A DNA stretch of 64,000 nucleotides from Macrocybe gigantea (Eukaryota > Basidiomycota > Agaricomycetes > Agaricales > Callistosporiaceae): contig SJRY01000229.1 of NCBI GenBank assembly GCA_011319805.1, positions 620,001-684,000 of the forward strand, read 5' to 3'. How positions within the stretch are numbered: position 1 is the first letter of the stretch; each line of letters opens with the position of its first letter. This document shows positions 46,838 to 58,445 of the stretch, one piece after another. The translations under genes and the position numbers were made by a program. The notes under the pieces are model-generated. The model was not told the DNA's origin. It saw nothing but the letters and a program-made list of their open reading frames with translations, and ran no database searches.

Positions 46838-48221
46838 TCATTCCTCTTTGTTCTCCCCTTTCTCTTCAGAGCCTTTCTTGTGCACTCTGAACCAATAAGC
46901 CTCATCCTCTCGAGCAGGGACGGCCTCAATTGGACCGGGAATAGTGTTAGTTGCCTTGGTCAAGTATTTCTCCCTCTCTGCTCGGATCACGTCGAGGTCG
47001 TGCGAGACAAGGCCATGGCCGGCCACAGGACCATAGTACGAAATACCGGCGAGCGATGCAATGATGCTGGTTCGTCGTGGCACGCAAGATCCGATTCAGT
47101 AAGTTATATTCTGTCCAAATCTTGGGTTCAACGAAGCACTGACCATGACCCGACCAAAAGCGTCAAGTAAAATCGATACTGAGAAAACCACTTTGGTGCT
47201 GAACGACGAAAACAAAAAGATATGGATCAGTTAATCGCCATCGATAACATTTGGGCGTGAGACTTACCCCATCCAATGGACGTGACCCTGGAGTCAGCGT
47301 ACCACAACGCGTAAAGCCAACCCACTGAGCAATGAGTGCTCCAGTGGGCTGCAGAGCTAGGGTCGGCCAGGCGAACAATACAGGAGCAGCTCCGAGCGCC
47401 AGACGCTTGTAACCCTTTTCCCCACCGTAGCCGGCGAACTCCATTCCCCAGTGTAGGGCACCTGCATTTTTGATATCGGAGCCAGGAAGATATACGAAAG
47501 CGACCGAGAAAAATCCGCATGATCAGGACCAAGGAACCGACGAGACAAAAAGGAAGACCGAGTTCAAACTTACCAAGGAAGGAAAGCATGACGGCACCGT
47601 AGGTAACCTGAATGTTCAACGCCTGGTCGAGGAAGGTGAGCGCAATGCCCGGATCTATATCAGTAGCCTGCCCCATCGCGGCCATTCCTGCTGTATGTGC
47701 AAGATATATCGTCGTCCCAGATGTCAATAGATAGGGGAGTCCTCCTTTAACCAGCGGGCTTGGTCAATGACATTTTAATCGGCCAAATGAAAGGGACTAC
47801 AGACCGACAAGACCGAATGCAAACACGGGCTCAGGGACTTCAGATGCAATCGTTCCAGTGATGGAGAACTATGCAACGCGCATCAGAATTCTTCCTAGGC
47901 GGAAGACAATAAGATGAGTTGGAAGCCACTTACGAAGGAGGAACCGGCTTTAGCGGGCACGATGGTGTCATTGGTTGCGCTCGCGCCCGCGATGGCCTTG
48001 GCAAGATCCGCCGCGGAGCTTCCGACCTCTTCTTTGATGTTGGTCGCGGCTTGCTCGAGCGTTTGGCTCCCGGGCCTGTTCGAAACACTGCTTGCGACGG
48101 TTCTGGCATGAAGCAGCGTCGAGTTCAGGACCGCGGGGCGAGCTAAACGCGGAGGCCGGAAAGCGAATGGGGTCGCACGGAGGGCGACTGTGCGCAAGAG
48201 CGGGCGACAGAGGACATTCAT
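46838..48221 (-). CDS. TMEM69 / DUF3429 mitochondrial multi-pass membrane protein
   Basis: The start at 48221 gives an Arg/Ala/Ser-rich leader (MNVLCRPLLRTVALRATPF) typical of mitochondrial import. The membrane part has PVFAFGLVGGLPYLLTS, TYGAVMLSFLGALHWGMEFA, LALGAAPVLFAWPTLAL, ALWYADSRVTSIGW and APKWFSQYRFYLTLLVG, the DUF3429 pattern. The C-terminus is charged and ends KGSEEKGENKEE. Function unknown; TMEM69 relatives are inner-membrane proteins. About 340 residues. As read, ALIAQWVGFT and ALWYADSRVTS are in different frames (around 47310-47312; one base missing), with no intron between them. Confidence 0.82.
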
Positions 48222-48492
48222 CGTCGAGGAGAGCGGTTGTGAGCGTGGAGCTGTCGTCGGCGTGAGTTCTTAGACCTCTCCTGAAAATGACGTCATAGAT
48301 GAACTAAAAGGATGGACGGTATATTTAAAAAAACTACTTGTACAGCACTAACGAGCCCAACGAGAGGCCTATTATACCAGGCACCCCCATTTTAAGATAT
48401 AAGTAATTGAACAAATTCGAATAGCAGCAGGCATAGTGTAGTCGTCAACGCGTTCTCATTTTTTCTTGTTTTTTTCTATAGTCGTGTCTTCG

Positions 48493-49838
48493 TCACTCTT
48501 CAAGTGGCAGGAGGCGTATGATTCTATTCTTCTTCACTATCTGGCCCTCCGTTCCAAAGTATCTGGTCGTTTGGAAGCTCCAGTGAAGCGACCTGCATAA
48601 GAAATCATTAGCCCAAGAAGAGCCTCGTAGGCATGACTAGAGTCCACGTACCCGACAATCCAATCTCGCAATCCCTGGATGTATCGTGTCACCATATCGT
48701 CAACTTCAGGTCCCCAGGACGGGACCTCCTTGGTCTTTTGTACAAAGTCGTCAATCGTCTTCCTGCACAGCTCGCCGACAAAGTCACCGCGCTCTGCAAA
48801 TCGTGACCGTGATCTTTCATCAAGATCACGATCATGTTGTGGGTGTCGCCCCGTGCTTGCTCGACATTGTACGAGAAGATGTCCTACACACCCCTTGCTG
48901 TCAGAAAACAAGAACGTTGCATTCGAGACCGACACTCACGTTGGACCAGGTCACCAGGTCGTTGGTCAACTGGTTGAGAGCGGAGATTGTGGGATCCTCA
49001 ACAACGTAGTCCGGCAAGTCAATATCCGCTGCATATCTGGCACGCAATTTAGAACGCAAACGTATAAAATTAGACGAGACATCACACTGACTCTATTAAT
49101 GCCCAGCAAGGCTTGCAGCCTGAGAGCAACGTGTCAGGCCTCTTCAAAGCATTTTCGGCAAGATAGACGCAACATACCAGACGTATCCCTGCGGATATCG
49201 ATGTAAGTGTTGAGGTCGGGAATCTTCCCCTGGTCTCGGAGCTTGGACTGAATGGCGACGGCGTTGAAGAACATGTGCAGGGTCTCGCAGAAACGGGACT
49301 GGCAACCAGGCCCGGCTTCAGGGATGCACCGGCTCCAGAAGCTGTAATGACAGAACGATGAGTCCCGGCTATTTCGGAAGACGGGTCAGTGAAACGTACT
49401 CTCTAGCGAGCTTGCCCGGGTTCGGCTCTCCTGGGACGGGATACTTGGTATGCCAAAGTGCGTTCATAACGACGTTAGAGAGTGTGTGCGTCTCCCTGGT
49501 CATCATCTTGTCCGAGATGTTATCCCTAATCGAAATCTGGATCAGCAATTTTTGATACCGACAACGAAGCGGAAGACTCACAGGTGGAACAGATAGTTCA
49601 TAAAATCGGAAACGACGCGGAGTCGCTCCGGGGTGGTCCAGTTGTAGCAGAAGGCGGTGAGCTCACCGGCCTGCAGACCCCAAAGCGCCTTGCGCTGCTT
49701 TGGGTTCAGGTCCGGGCAGCTCGTGTCGAGCCATGAGACAGACTGGAATGCGACGTCGTCGCCTTCAGGATGGTACTTGAGCTCAAAGTTACAGTGCCCG
49801 ACTAGGTCAGGAAGGACAAAGTGGTCGGCGACGGGCAT
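48493..49838 (-). CDS. Sesquiterpene synthase (class I terpene cyclase)
   Basis: Cyclises farnesyl diphosphate to a sesquiterpene. The start at 49838 (MPVADHFVLPDLVGHC) has an ideal context (CCACCATG); an upstream in-frame ATG lies 12 nt before. The metal-binding acidic motif is LDNISDKMMTRETHTLSN (D-N-x-x-D form common in Agaricomycetes), the NSE triad is VTWSNDIFSYNVEQARGD, and the RY pair is HWSFQTTRYFGTEGQ. About 345 residues, seven exons or so; ends RLLPLEE at 48493. One base appears missing near 48785, between HGHDLQSAV and FVGELCRKTIDDF, so the enzyme is truncated as read. Product cannot be predicted from sequence. It sits 3.6 kb upstream of the adenylation fusion, with the DUF3429 gene between. 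Confidence 0.9.
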
Positions 49839-52654
49839 GGTGGGCTGCATCGGTACAGTACGGATGAACGAGAAAGAGAGACGGAAGAGAGAGAGGAATT
49901 CCGCGAGGAGGATGAGAAGGGAGCTCAAGTCCGAGATGCTGGGCGAAGAAACCAGTCACCCGCAAAAACCGCCCAGCTTTTATACGCAGATCTGGGCAAA
50001 GGAGGAGCGAGGACACAAGCATTTCTTGCCCGCCCTCTTTGCCATTTCCGTGCGGGATCGTACGTACCCCTCCCATGTAACATGCCCGTTTTACTCGATC
50101 ACCAGGGTCGCGCGGCGGATTAGGGAGTTCGAGATTCGCCCGATCTTTTGGACACAAGAAAAAAAAAGGAAACGCGAGGCTTGAACCGGAACGTACGGAA
50201 CGGATTGGCGCTAAACAGCCAGATCTCTTTTTCTTCTTCCTTCCTTTTTTTTTTTCGCTCTGGCTAATTCAGGCTCGTCAATATGTCAATGCATCGTGTA
50301 AACCCAAAACTTTGTCTCCTCGTCGGGGCGGAGAGGCGTAGGTAAAATCCTCGGGAGGGGTTCCCAAATCTGCGATCGCGTTTTCGTCACCCTGGGCACG
50401 CGTCGCTGTTGTTCTAGTCTCCTTGCAGGAAAAGAACGTCGAAAATCTCTTGTTTGCTTTTCGCACCCTCAAGTCGTGCCAGGACTAGGGTCTAATTGCG
50501 GCATTGTAAGGCGGCTCGTTGGCATACCTAGGTATAGCAGGAAGCGTTCGACAGAAGGACGTGGGCTATTGGCCAGTCAGGGAGGCACAGGAAGGGAGAA
50601 CAAAGCGCGTGGCACCTGCCAAATGCGGATTCAGACAACGGCCAGGAATAAATGAAATCAACTGTGTTCGTTGCCTTGTGAAGGAGAACAAAAAGAAGAC
50701 GGAAAAAAAAACCAAATCGCGGACTCTACTCTAGCCCCTCTCGTATCGGGTGCACCAAGCAGGATTCAGACCCAGTGTCAGATGCCTTTTTTTTCTTCGT
50801 GACCTTTTGCTAGGTTTCTCCAGCCTTGCGAAAGCCAGCTGTCCATTCCGCTGCATGCCACTGACTCGTCCGTGCATCCCTACTCACGAATAGCTCTGTT
50901 TCAATTAACGGTGATCTCGCGTGCACGCCTTCCCGTGTTTCAGCTGTCTCCCGGCTGCGGGACGTCGGCAGGCTGAAAATATGTGGGAAATCCAGGGCTG
51001 CGTAATAGACGTCCATATCCGGTCCGTGCTGTGACTCAAGTCTGCATTATAATAAATTGCTTCGAGACGGCGAATAACTGGTTGGCAGGACCGCCCGTGG
51101 AGGATGGCCGTCATGGCCATCGGCGAGTGGACATGTGTGGGTCCACTGACTCCACTTTCCCAGCTTTAGACCCGGAACATGTTGACGGACAGGCGGTATT
51201 AGTGCGTCATCGTCCGCCAATTTCCCTATTGGGCAAAACTGAGCCTGCACGGAAGACAACATCAAACCTCATTTATGGTCCAAGATCGGTGGGTGACACA
51301 AACAACGTAACACCAAAAACACCAAAGCCACCGATCCGGTCTCGGAGCAAGATCCGCTGGTAAGCTGGCACGCGAATGTGCGTGTTCATCTGGTTAAAGC
51401 GGCCGTGTTGAATAGAAGAAGTGAAAAGAGAAACTTCCAGGAGACTCGTGCATGCTATACTTGGATAAAGGCATGATTCATTGATCTATGCCGTCAGCAC
51501 TGCATAAAGGCAAGGAGGTGCAATATCCTATCGATAAGTATCACAAGGCATCTAATCAATTCATCGCTCGGCGTTGACGTGAACAAAATGCTCATGGGCA
51601 TGATGTCATCGCCTGCTCGTGACAAGATCAGTCTGAGTGCCCAGTGCCTTTTCTTTTTGTTTTCTAGCAAAAAAGAATCAGCGAGTCTTATCTGATGAAT
51701 GAGGATGCCATGTCCCGAAACCAGCGGCGCAAGGGTCCACGACCGCAAGCACGCTCTTACTGTACGTGAGTTGCTCTGATGCATCAAAGGATACAGCCAG
51801 AAGGACGTACTGCAAATGCTAGTCGAACGAGCAAAGTGTAGCCCTGTAGCGTACAGCTGTAGCAGTGCCATGCTTCCAAGTCAAACAGAGGGTCCCCACG
51901 AACGACATGCCGAAGAGGGATTTCATAAACAAGTCTTCTAGCCAGCAAAGGTTCGCCAGTAGCGCTGACTGGCATGTTGGTGATACAAAAGATAATCTGG
52001 CAGACGGGTGGCCCCGAAAAGAGATTTTGTACGATTTTTTTTTCCAGTCCTGATCGTGTTGACGGGCGCAACGTAATCGTACCTTGCCTGAGGTCCTCCT
52101 AGCTTGTATTCTATTGAGCGTGTTTGATGCAGCTCGGGCCCGTGATACTGAACAAGAAATTTGTATGTTCCTTTTGAACATGCCATCAGGAAATTCCACC
52201 TTTGCAGGAGACATCGTAGATCGCTTTCAATCCCGACCAACAAGACAGGAGGTCACAGATCAACCGGCGTTGGTAGAATGAGAACAAAAAAGACCTCTCG
52301 AAATCAGCGCCTTCCGGTGATGAGCTTTATTGTTATATTGTTCGAGCGGGTAAGGTCTGTGCACCTGGATCCCTGATGTATATATTCCTAGTCCGAGTCC
52401 ATGACTGAGTCCCATGGAACCATGCCGTTACAGGACGCGTTAGCAGAAGTTGAGGTTTTCACGTAGGTCGACTGAACGAATGGCTAAAACTGGAAAGGGA
52501 GAAAGAAAGACCTGGAAAACTGTGGAAACTCTTCCGAGGAAGGAGCACGTAAATAAACATGAAAGGCTCAACGGTGGACTTTTTTCTTCCAGGCCACGTC
52601 ACATTCTCGCGTTTTAACGTCTGATCTCATCCTCTAGATCGATTGGAACTAGAA
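49839..52654. other. Large gene-poor interval
   Basis: About 2.8 kb between divergent genes (terpene synthase - and Aha1 +). T/A runs near 50245 and 50705. Overlapping open frames at 51800-52240 on the minus strand are not supported by splicing or family similarity. No tRNA or repeat recognised. Confidence 0.4.
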
Positions 52655-54132
52655 ATGGCTCTCCCGCCCTCGACCGCCAACTGGCATTGGAAGAACAAGA
52701 ACGTGACGCGTTGGGGCAAGGAATGGTTCGAGCATGAGCTCGTCACTGTCGCCATCAAGGACGATGCCGCGGGTGAAGCCCAGGTCTCCTCCGTTGACGA
52801 CGTAGATGGCGATGTTGAGCTCGGACAGCGAAAATCGAGGTGCGGCCTCCATCTTTCCTCCCAGCCCACGCCGGCGTGCTTAAACGGGACCCACCTCATC
52901 CCGCTACTTCTTTACATCTTCCAGATTGATCACCATCTACGATTGTAGAATCAAGCTGGCGTGGTCCGGCACGGCGAGCGATGGGACGGAGGTGAAAGGC
53001 TCGCTCACGATTCCCGAGGTGTCGCACGAAATCACGCTGGACGGCCTGTCCGACTACGTCGTTTGTATCCTACCTCGTTTCTCCGAGAGCACCGCTTCAC
53101 GCTTTTCTATCAATCTCAATAGTACGAATGGCAGCTCGATACCGCGTCCTCGCCCGCAGTCGATCGCTTATTCCAGTTTGTCAAGGCAAAGCTCCCGCCC
53201 GCACTGGAGGAAAAGTTCAAGGCGTTCCCCGTGGCCATCATCGACACGCACGGAAGGGACCTCACAGTGAGCGCGGAGCCAAGCCGAACCGCGACTCCCG
53301 CGCCGTCCTCTCAGGCCGCTCAGGCTGTGGCGGCGACTGCACCTGCCACCGCCACGCAACCGAAGAAGGTCGATGTTAAGACGCTCAACACCAGGAATGT
53401 CACGGTCTCTGCGACCTTCCAGGCCTCGGCCGATGACCTCTTTGGCTTGCTTACTGACGAGAAGCGGATTCCGATGTGGACGCGCGCGCCCGCGAAGGTA
53501 CAGAATGCTTTAAACATACCGCGTCCTGTCATTGTATAACTTGCCTTTACTCGTTGTCAAACAGTCCGCAGCTCAGGCCGGAACGGAATACTCTCTTTTC
53601 GGTGGTGGAGTGACTGGAAAGTACATCTCGCTCAAGTCACCGACAGAGGTAGTGCAGACATGGACATTGCACAGCCCGTCTTGGCCAGCAGGTTTGTCTT
53701 CAAAAACGCCCTTGTCCTTTCTTTTTCTGACTTGCAATCAGACCACGCCGCGACGATGACGATCACGCTAGCTCAATCCGTCGACTCCACACAAGTGACG
53801 TTTTCGCTAGACGGCGTTCCCGTTGGCATCGAAGACGAGCTCAAACGCAACATCGAGGGTTACTAGTAAGTGCCCGGCATGACTCTACGGTGCGGATGCA
53901 AATACCTGACCTGTGTCTTCGCAGCATCCATGGATTCAAATCTATCGGGTACGTGCGCCTTATCCAGATCGAACAACCTATCTCTACGTCCAAACGACGT
54001 TCTTCGGCCCGTGTATCCCAAAGGGCTAACACAGCAAACTCTGCCTATATTCCCGCTCTTGTGATAGCGTCCATCGTCCTCGTGGCCGCGTTCTCTATAC
54101 CCTTTTTCTCCTCGTCTCCTTCTTTCAAGTGA
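52655..54132 (+). CDS. aha1: Aha1-type Hsp90 co-chaperone with C-terminal membrane anchor
   Basis: Activator of Hsp90 ATPase. The start at 52655 (MALPPSTANWHWKNKNVTRW) leads into the N-terminal Aha1 domain (GKEWFEHELV, ITIYDCRIKLAWSGT, LTIPEVSHEITLD, YEWQLDT). A Ser/Ala/Pro linker follows, then the C-terminal START-like AHSA1 domain (RNVTVSATFQASADDLFGLL, GTEYSLFGGGVTGKYISL, PTEVVQTWTLHSPSWP, DELKRNIEGYYIHGFKSIGY). Unusually, the protein then has a basic stretch (TSKRRSSARVSQRAN) and a hydrophobic segment (YIPALVIASIVLVAAFSIPF) ending eight residues later, i.e. a predicted tail anchor. About 360 residues, six exons, frame intact. The anchor is in the same open frame as the last AHSA1 exon. 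Confidence 0.9.
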
Positions 54133-54536
54133 TGTGCTCTATGGAATACATTGTTGATTAATGACCCGTTCCTTACCCGTCACCAGGTTGGGCTCAGAGC
54201 TTTGAACCGTCGTCTAACCAACGTCCACTCCCGAACCCCTCACTTGACGCTCAACGTCGCTTTTCTTTCATTCGAAGGACATGGGAAGGCTATCCTCATT
54301 AGATGTATAGTCATTTGGCAGAAGTTAAAAAGAAATGTATCAAGAAATAATACAAACATAAGCATCTGTAGCTGATCCTTTCGCTCGACGCAATCTGCTC
54401 AGGTTCGGCGGACAATGGGGAAAAAAATAAAAGAAATAAGCTGGTCGCGTGACCTGCCGAGCCACTTCGGGGCAGGTGCGCCGTGAAATTCACCAAAACA
54501 AATGCAGACTTGAAAACACCGTTGAGACTTGCTCGG
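54133..54536. other. Intergenic between Aha1 and WD40 genes
   Basis: About 0.4 kb, co-oriented flanks; no gene. Confidence 0.4.
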
Positions 54537-56040
54537 ATGGCTGATCGACTCTCGGTGCCCTTCAAGGGGTTGACAACAACACTGGACGACATACATGATG
54601 GACCACAAGAAGCCTATCAGCTGCTACATGCAGCCGAAATCCCCCATCAAGTCTCTTCTCTCGCGTTTGGACACGCGGGGCATCTTTTTGTGGGATCCAG
54701 TTGCGTAACCCGTCCTCTCAGAGATTCGATTTTTCCGACCAGAGATATTTCTTTACTCCGCTAGGCCAGGGAGAGCTGCGCGTGTACGACTTGTCGTCGT
54801 TCAAGGTCCTCAAGGCTGTCCGCGGACTCGGAGCAGAGGTGTCTTCGATCGCGTGCGTGAAGCGCCCGGGATCGGAATTGAGAGACGCGTGGTTAGCCTG
54901 TGGCACAAGCGTACGCTACATATCTCTTTATGCAGTTCGCAAAGAAAAAAATTGCTTCTGACGGGACGTGTAGATCTTAAAGTTCAAACTCGATTGTTCG
55001 AAAGACATACAGACGCGTGAAGATGCGCTGGACTCTGTTGAAATTGGCGAATCTGACGACGATGTGCTGAACGAAGTGCGTGACGGTTCAGTGCATGGAA
55101 TGCCGCCAGGATGCAGGGGTCCTTTTATTGATTTGCACCAGTCAGATCGCTTTGAATGTGTCGAAAAGCCATTTGGCGTTTAGCACCGATTCTGGCGATG
55201 TGGGCATCGTCGACCTTTCCGTGCAGGATCCAGCGACGCGAATAGCCAAAATGATGGTGAAACACGAAAGCGTGAGCGTCTTGCGTATATTCTCGCGTTT
55301 GAAAGGTCACTACACTGACGTCGCTTCCTCCTCCGCCGGCAGGTGTGCGGCTCGGTCAAATTCATTTCGGAATGGCCATGGGAGATAGTAAGCGCTGGAT
55401 ACGACAGGACTATCCGACATTTTGATTTTAAAGCCGGAAAGGAGCTTTCCCGCTATGAAATCCGTGAGCACGATGTCGCTCAACACCCATGCGTTGTTGA
55501 CGCTGATGATTTTACCTCCCAGCACCATATGTGGCAGTGGGCGGTATGGCATTATCGCCTCCGTTTGTGATGGCATTGGCTGTCTCGCCAAGGGGCAAGA
55601 TTGCTGCAGGCACTGCGGATGGCAGGCTATGGCTTGGTTTAGGTGGAGAGAAGCTACCGAGTGAGAGGAAGAAGGGAAAAAAGAAATGGGAAGGTTTGCA
55701 AGAACAGGCAAGTTTGACGATCAAGGTCGCCGAGGGACCGGTCGTTGCGATGTACGCGGTATATCTCATGGCCGCGACTAATTACTGACAAATCTGCCCT
55801 ATCGACAGGGCATTCGACGAGTCTGATGCGTTGACCGTTTCCTCGCACTTGGGGCAGGTAATGCGCTTCCGATGTAAGACGAGCCTCGACCGAGAGAGCG
55901 TCGAAGTCGACAAGATATGGTGGCAGAAAACCGAACGAGTTGAAAAAGTGAACGCCTTGGTTGTCGACGAGAAAAGGGTCGTCATCGGTGGCCTTACCGC
56001 ACGGGGAAGAGGAGTCTTTGAGATCTGGAGAAAAGCATGA
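54537..56040 (+). CDS. WD40-repeat protein, WDR53-like
   Basis: Beta-propeller scaffold. The start at 54537 gives MADRLSVPFKGLTTTLDDIH. Repeat-like blades: VSSLAFGHAGHLFVGSSQGE followed by LRVYDLSSFKVLKAVRG; EVSSIACVKRPG...WLACGT; LAFSTDSGDVGIVDLSVQD; VKFISEWPWEIVSAGYDRTI; VMALAVSPRGKIAAGTADGR with LWLGLGG. An acidic insert (VEIGESDDDVLNE) and a Lys-rich one are present. It ends GRGVFEIWRKA. About 360 residues in nine or so exons, frame continuous. The arrangement recalls WDR53, which binds DDB1, but that is a weak inference. Convergent with the next gene, 70 bp apart. Confidence 0.78.
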
Positions 56041-56109
56041 AACAGAGCACAGTCAAGGTATATTAACTGGTGTGTATCCTATGTATACATAGCATAAAAA
56101 GCAGATTCA

Positions 56110-56979
56110 TCACGACAGATTCTCCTTTGTTTGTTCCTCTTCCAACTGGCGCTCCAATTCCTCTATCCGCCTCAGATGACCATCTCTGGTTTTCTTCATT
56201 TTCAACAAATATTCCTCGTCCGACAACGTCCGTATGCCGAGGAAACCTAGTATCCTTTCCGTCATGGGTTTTGCTGGCTCCTGGTTTTGTGTGGGTATTT
56301 GTAGGGAAGAACTTTTCTGCATGCGCGAGAGGTATTTCAATCGTGCGATGACAAGCTCGTTGTACATCAGTTGCAGAACTAAGCAGACGGTGCCTGTCGT
56401 TAAAGCCCCGGGAATAATAGCTGGAGGACCGGCTGAGAAAGAAGTCAACACTTTGCACGGCAGAGTAGCTTGGAAAGAGGACACACCTTTCCAACCCCGA
56501 AGCACGCCTCCGGTGATAGTGCCGCTCATTGCAGTGTCCAGTGTTTTGTTCATGCGCATGTCCGACCATGTCAACGGAACAGAAAAACCTTCACCTGAAG
56601 CTCGATCAGCGAGCTCTCTTCTTCTACGCTCGAATTGAGGCCAAGGCAGTGTAGAAACAAGAAGGGGGCTGATCGCAAACTCTCTAATGCCTGAAAACGA
56701 ACGTTAAAATAATTAACCGCGGCTCATGAGGTGCTGCGATGGCGAACACACTGAAGAATGTCAAGGCCGTGATTCCGCTGTTCGCAGCAGCGGCACCAGC
56801 CAAGATGCCATATCCCTGCTTCCTCGTAGTAATGCCATACAATCCCGTGGCGAACGCACTGAAGGCAGCTGCAGTAGCAACGTCAGCCATATTCCAAGAC
56901 TCGTCCGCAAAAACTAAAGGACGGACTTGCATGTAACGAGTGTGCCCTGAACAACCGTGGCCACAGCAGACTTGTCCAT
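56110..56979 (-). CDS. Tim17/Tim22/Tim23-like multi-pass membrane protein
   Basis: The start at 56979 (MDKSAVATVVQGTLVTCKSV) is the likely one; an upstream in-frame ATG (57057) would add a basic leader. Membrane part: AFSAFATGLYGITTRKQGYG, ILAGAAAANSGITALTFFS, then a loop WPQFERRRRELADRASGEGF. The second half TLDTAMSGTITGGVLRGWKA, GPPAIIPGALTTGTVCLVLQ has the Gly-rich helix pattern of the Tim17 superfamily. The C-terminus (GHLRRIEELERQLEEEQTKE) is a coiled coil. About 245 residues, three exons. Function unknown; possibly mitochondrial. One base seems missing in A3 at 56916-56918 (minus strand T3), between CKSVL and FADESWNMADV. Confidence 0.6.
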
Positions 56980-57153
56980 ACGGCTTTTGGAGGTGAAGCG
57001 GATTACAAAATTCGGGGAGATTGTTTCGCTCGGAGGTCGTCGCCAAATAAGAAACATTGTTCCGAGAAGATGTTGGAAAGCAAAACCAAACATGCTCCCT
57101 TGATCGAGAACATGAGCCTCGTCGTCAAAGGCCTCAGTTACGCGTTCTAACGA
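56980..57153. promoter_or_regulatory. Short shared upstream region, Tim17-like / dynactin p27
   Basis: 174 bp between divergent start codons; probable bidirectional promoter, inferred from spacing only. No named element recognised. Confidence 0.45.
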
Positions 57154-57920
57154 ATGGCTCCGATGTACGCGTCCCTCCGCTTGGCGTATTCCGAAACCTT
57201 ATATCATTACGCAGTCGCGACAAGTTTACGATTCATTCCAAGGCTATCGTCTGTCAAGACGTCGAGCTCAAGGGAGATATCACGATTGGCTCAGGTTCTT
57301 CCTCGTTGTTGCTTTACAATTGATAATTTTTACGTGTATATGATTGCAGGTACCATAGTACATCCAAAAGCCACGATTTTTGCTATTGCGGGCCCAATAG
57401 TCATCGGATCCAATTGCATAATTGAAGAGGCTGCCATTGTCGTCAATAGGTGGGATAACCTCCTCTTCGTTGCACGTTCTTGCGCTCATAGAGGCCCATA
57501 GAAGGAAAGAAGTCATGCGGATCGGGGATGATAATCTGTTCGAAATTGGCTGTCGTTAGTATTCGTCGTCCGCTGCTTCTCGGGTCTACACTGGTGCAGA
57601 TTTCTGAAGATTAAGGTTCTTGACCTCTAGGCGTAGAATGTCCCTCCATTGGAAACTTCAACACCGTATCAACACGTGCGCGTGTACATCATACGGTCCG
57701 ACTGTCTTCATACTGTGTGATAGGAGCGGGCTGCCTCGTCGTCCCCACGGAGGATGAAGTCTTTGATGACTACACTGTCGTGTATGGACCCGGAGCCGAG
57801 CGTCGGACCTGGAGTGGGAGAGGGAAAGTACAAGAAGCGGATCTACGACGAAAGCACGTAGAGTATTTGCGGGAGATGCTTCCCAAGTTTAACAGGCTAA
57901 GGCGCGGCGATGGGACGTGA
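57154..57920 (+). CDS. Dynactin subunit p27 (DCTN6-like)
   Basis: Pointed-end complex subunit of dynactin, a left-handed beta-helix (hexapeptide) protein. The start at 57154 encodes MAPI, then the intron rejoins at RDKFTIHSKAIVCQDVELKG, DITIGSGTIVHPKATIFAIA, GPIVIGSNCIIEEAAIVVN, VMRIGDDNLFEIGCRVECPS, GNFNTVSTRARVHHTVRLSS, YCVIGAGCLVVP and VFDDYTVVYGPGAERRTW. It ends LPKFNRLRRGDGT. The hexad repeats with small hydrophobics every sixth position are visible throughout. About 185-190 residues, five exons, frame continuous. The tiny first exon (11 nt) is chosen because it gives a perfect splice and family-like N-terminus. Confidence 0.88.
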
Positions 57921-58445
57921 TGCGTTAATCGCCCAAGTCGATCAAAGAGCGGTATCGTTTGATTATTTCCTTCAGAAAGTCATGTCTTAATCAGAGGTTG
58001 TAATGACTTCACCGCAGAGTCACACCGCGAATACATGGAATAGCTCGGCGTATGGACGAAGACAGCGTTAATGACGCGTTGCAGGCGCCTTTCTATGATC
58101 CGTATAATAATTGCTGACCATGTCATTCAGAGTTAGACCGACGAGCAGAGCAGATTTCGTTTGGCATTAAGACAAAGTTCAATTACACGAATCACTTAGT
58201 CTCGTACCCAGCCGTTCTGGAGCCTTCCATTTTGGGCCAGAAATCAGCAGCGGAGTTGAAAAAACGTGAATGTTCCTGATACAGGTCCGGCTCCAGAACG
58301 TCTGGTGCAATTGAGCCGTGAAAAGCACCCTAGTGTCACAATCACGCATTATGATGTAATATTTTCCTTATGTAGCTACCAATGTCACGATTTTTTTCTG
58401 ACGCGTCTGACGCGTGCTACTCATCCTCGCGCCTGCGCTTTTCCT
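57921..58445. other. Intergenic upstream of helicase-like fragment
   Basis: About 0.5 kb with no gene. It contains three ACGCGT motifs (58074, 58401, 58410). Confidence 0.4.
58401..58415. promoter_or_regulatory. Paired ACGCGT (MluI cell-cycle box-like) motifs
   Basis: ACGCGT at 58401-58406 and 58410-58415, 9 bp apart in the same orientation, about 30-45 bp before the next ATG. ACGCGT is the MBF binding core in ascomycete yeasts; use here is inference. Confidence 0.35.

Noticed and set aside
51494..52243. Several overlapping minus-strand frames of 90-130 codons
   Set aside because: They overlap each other in different registers and none shows recognisable motifs or joining splice sites.
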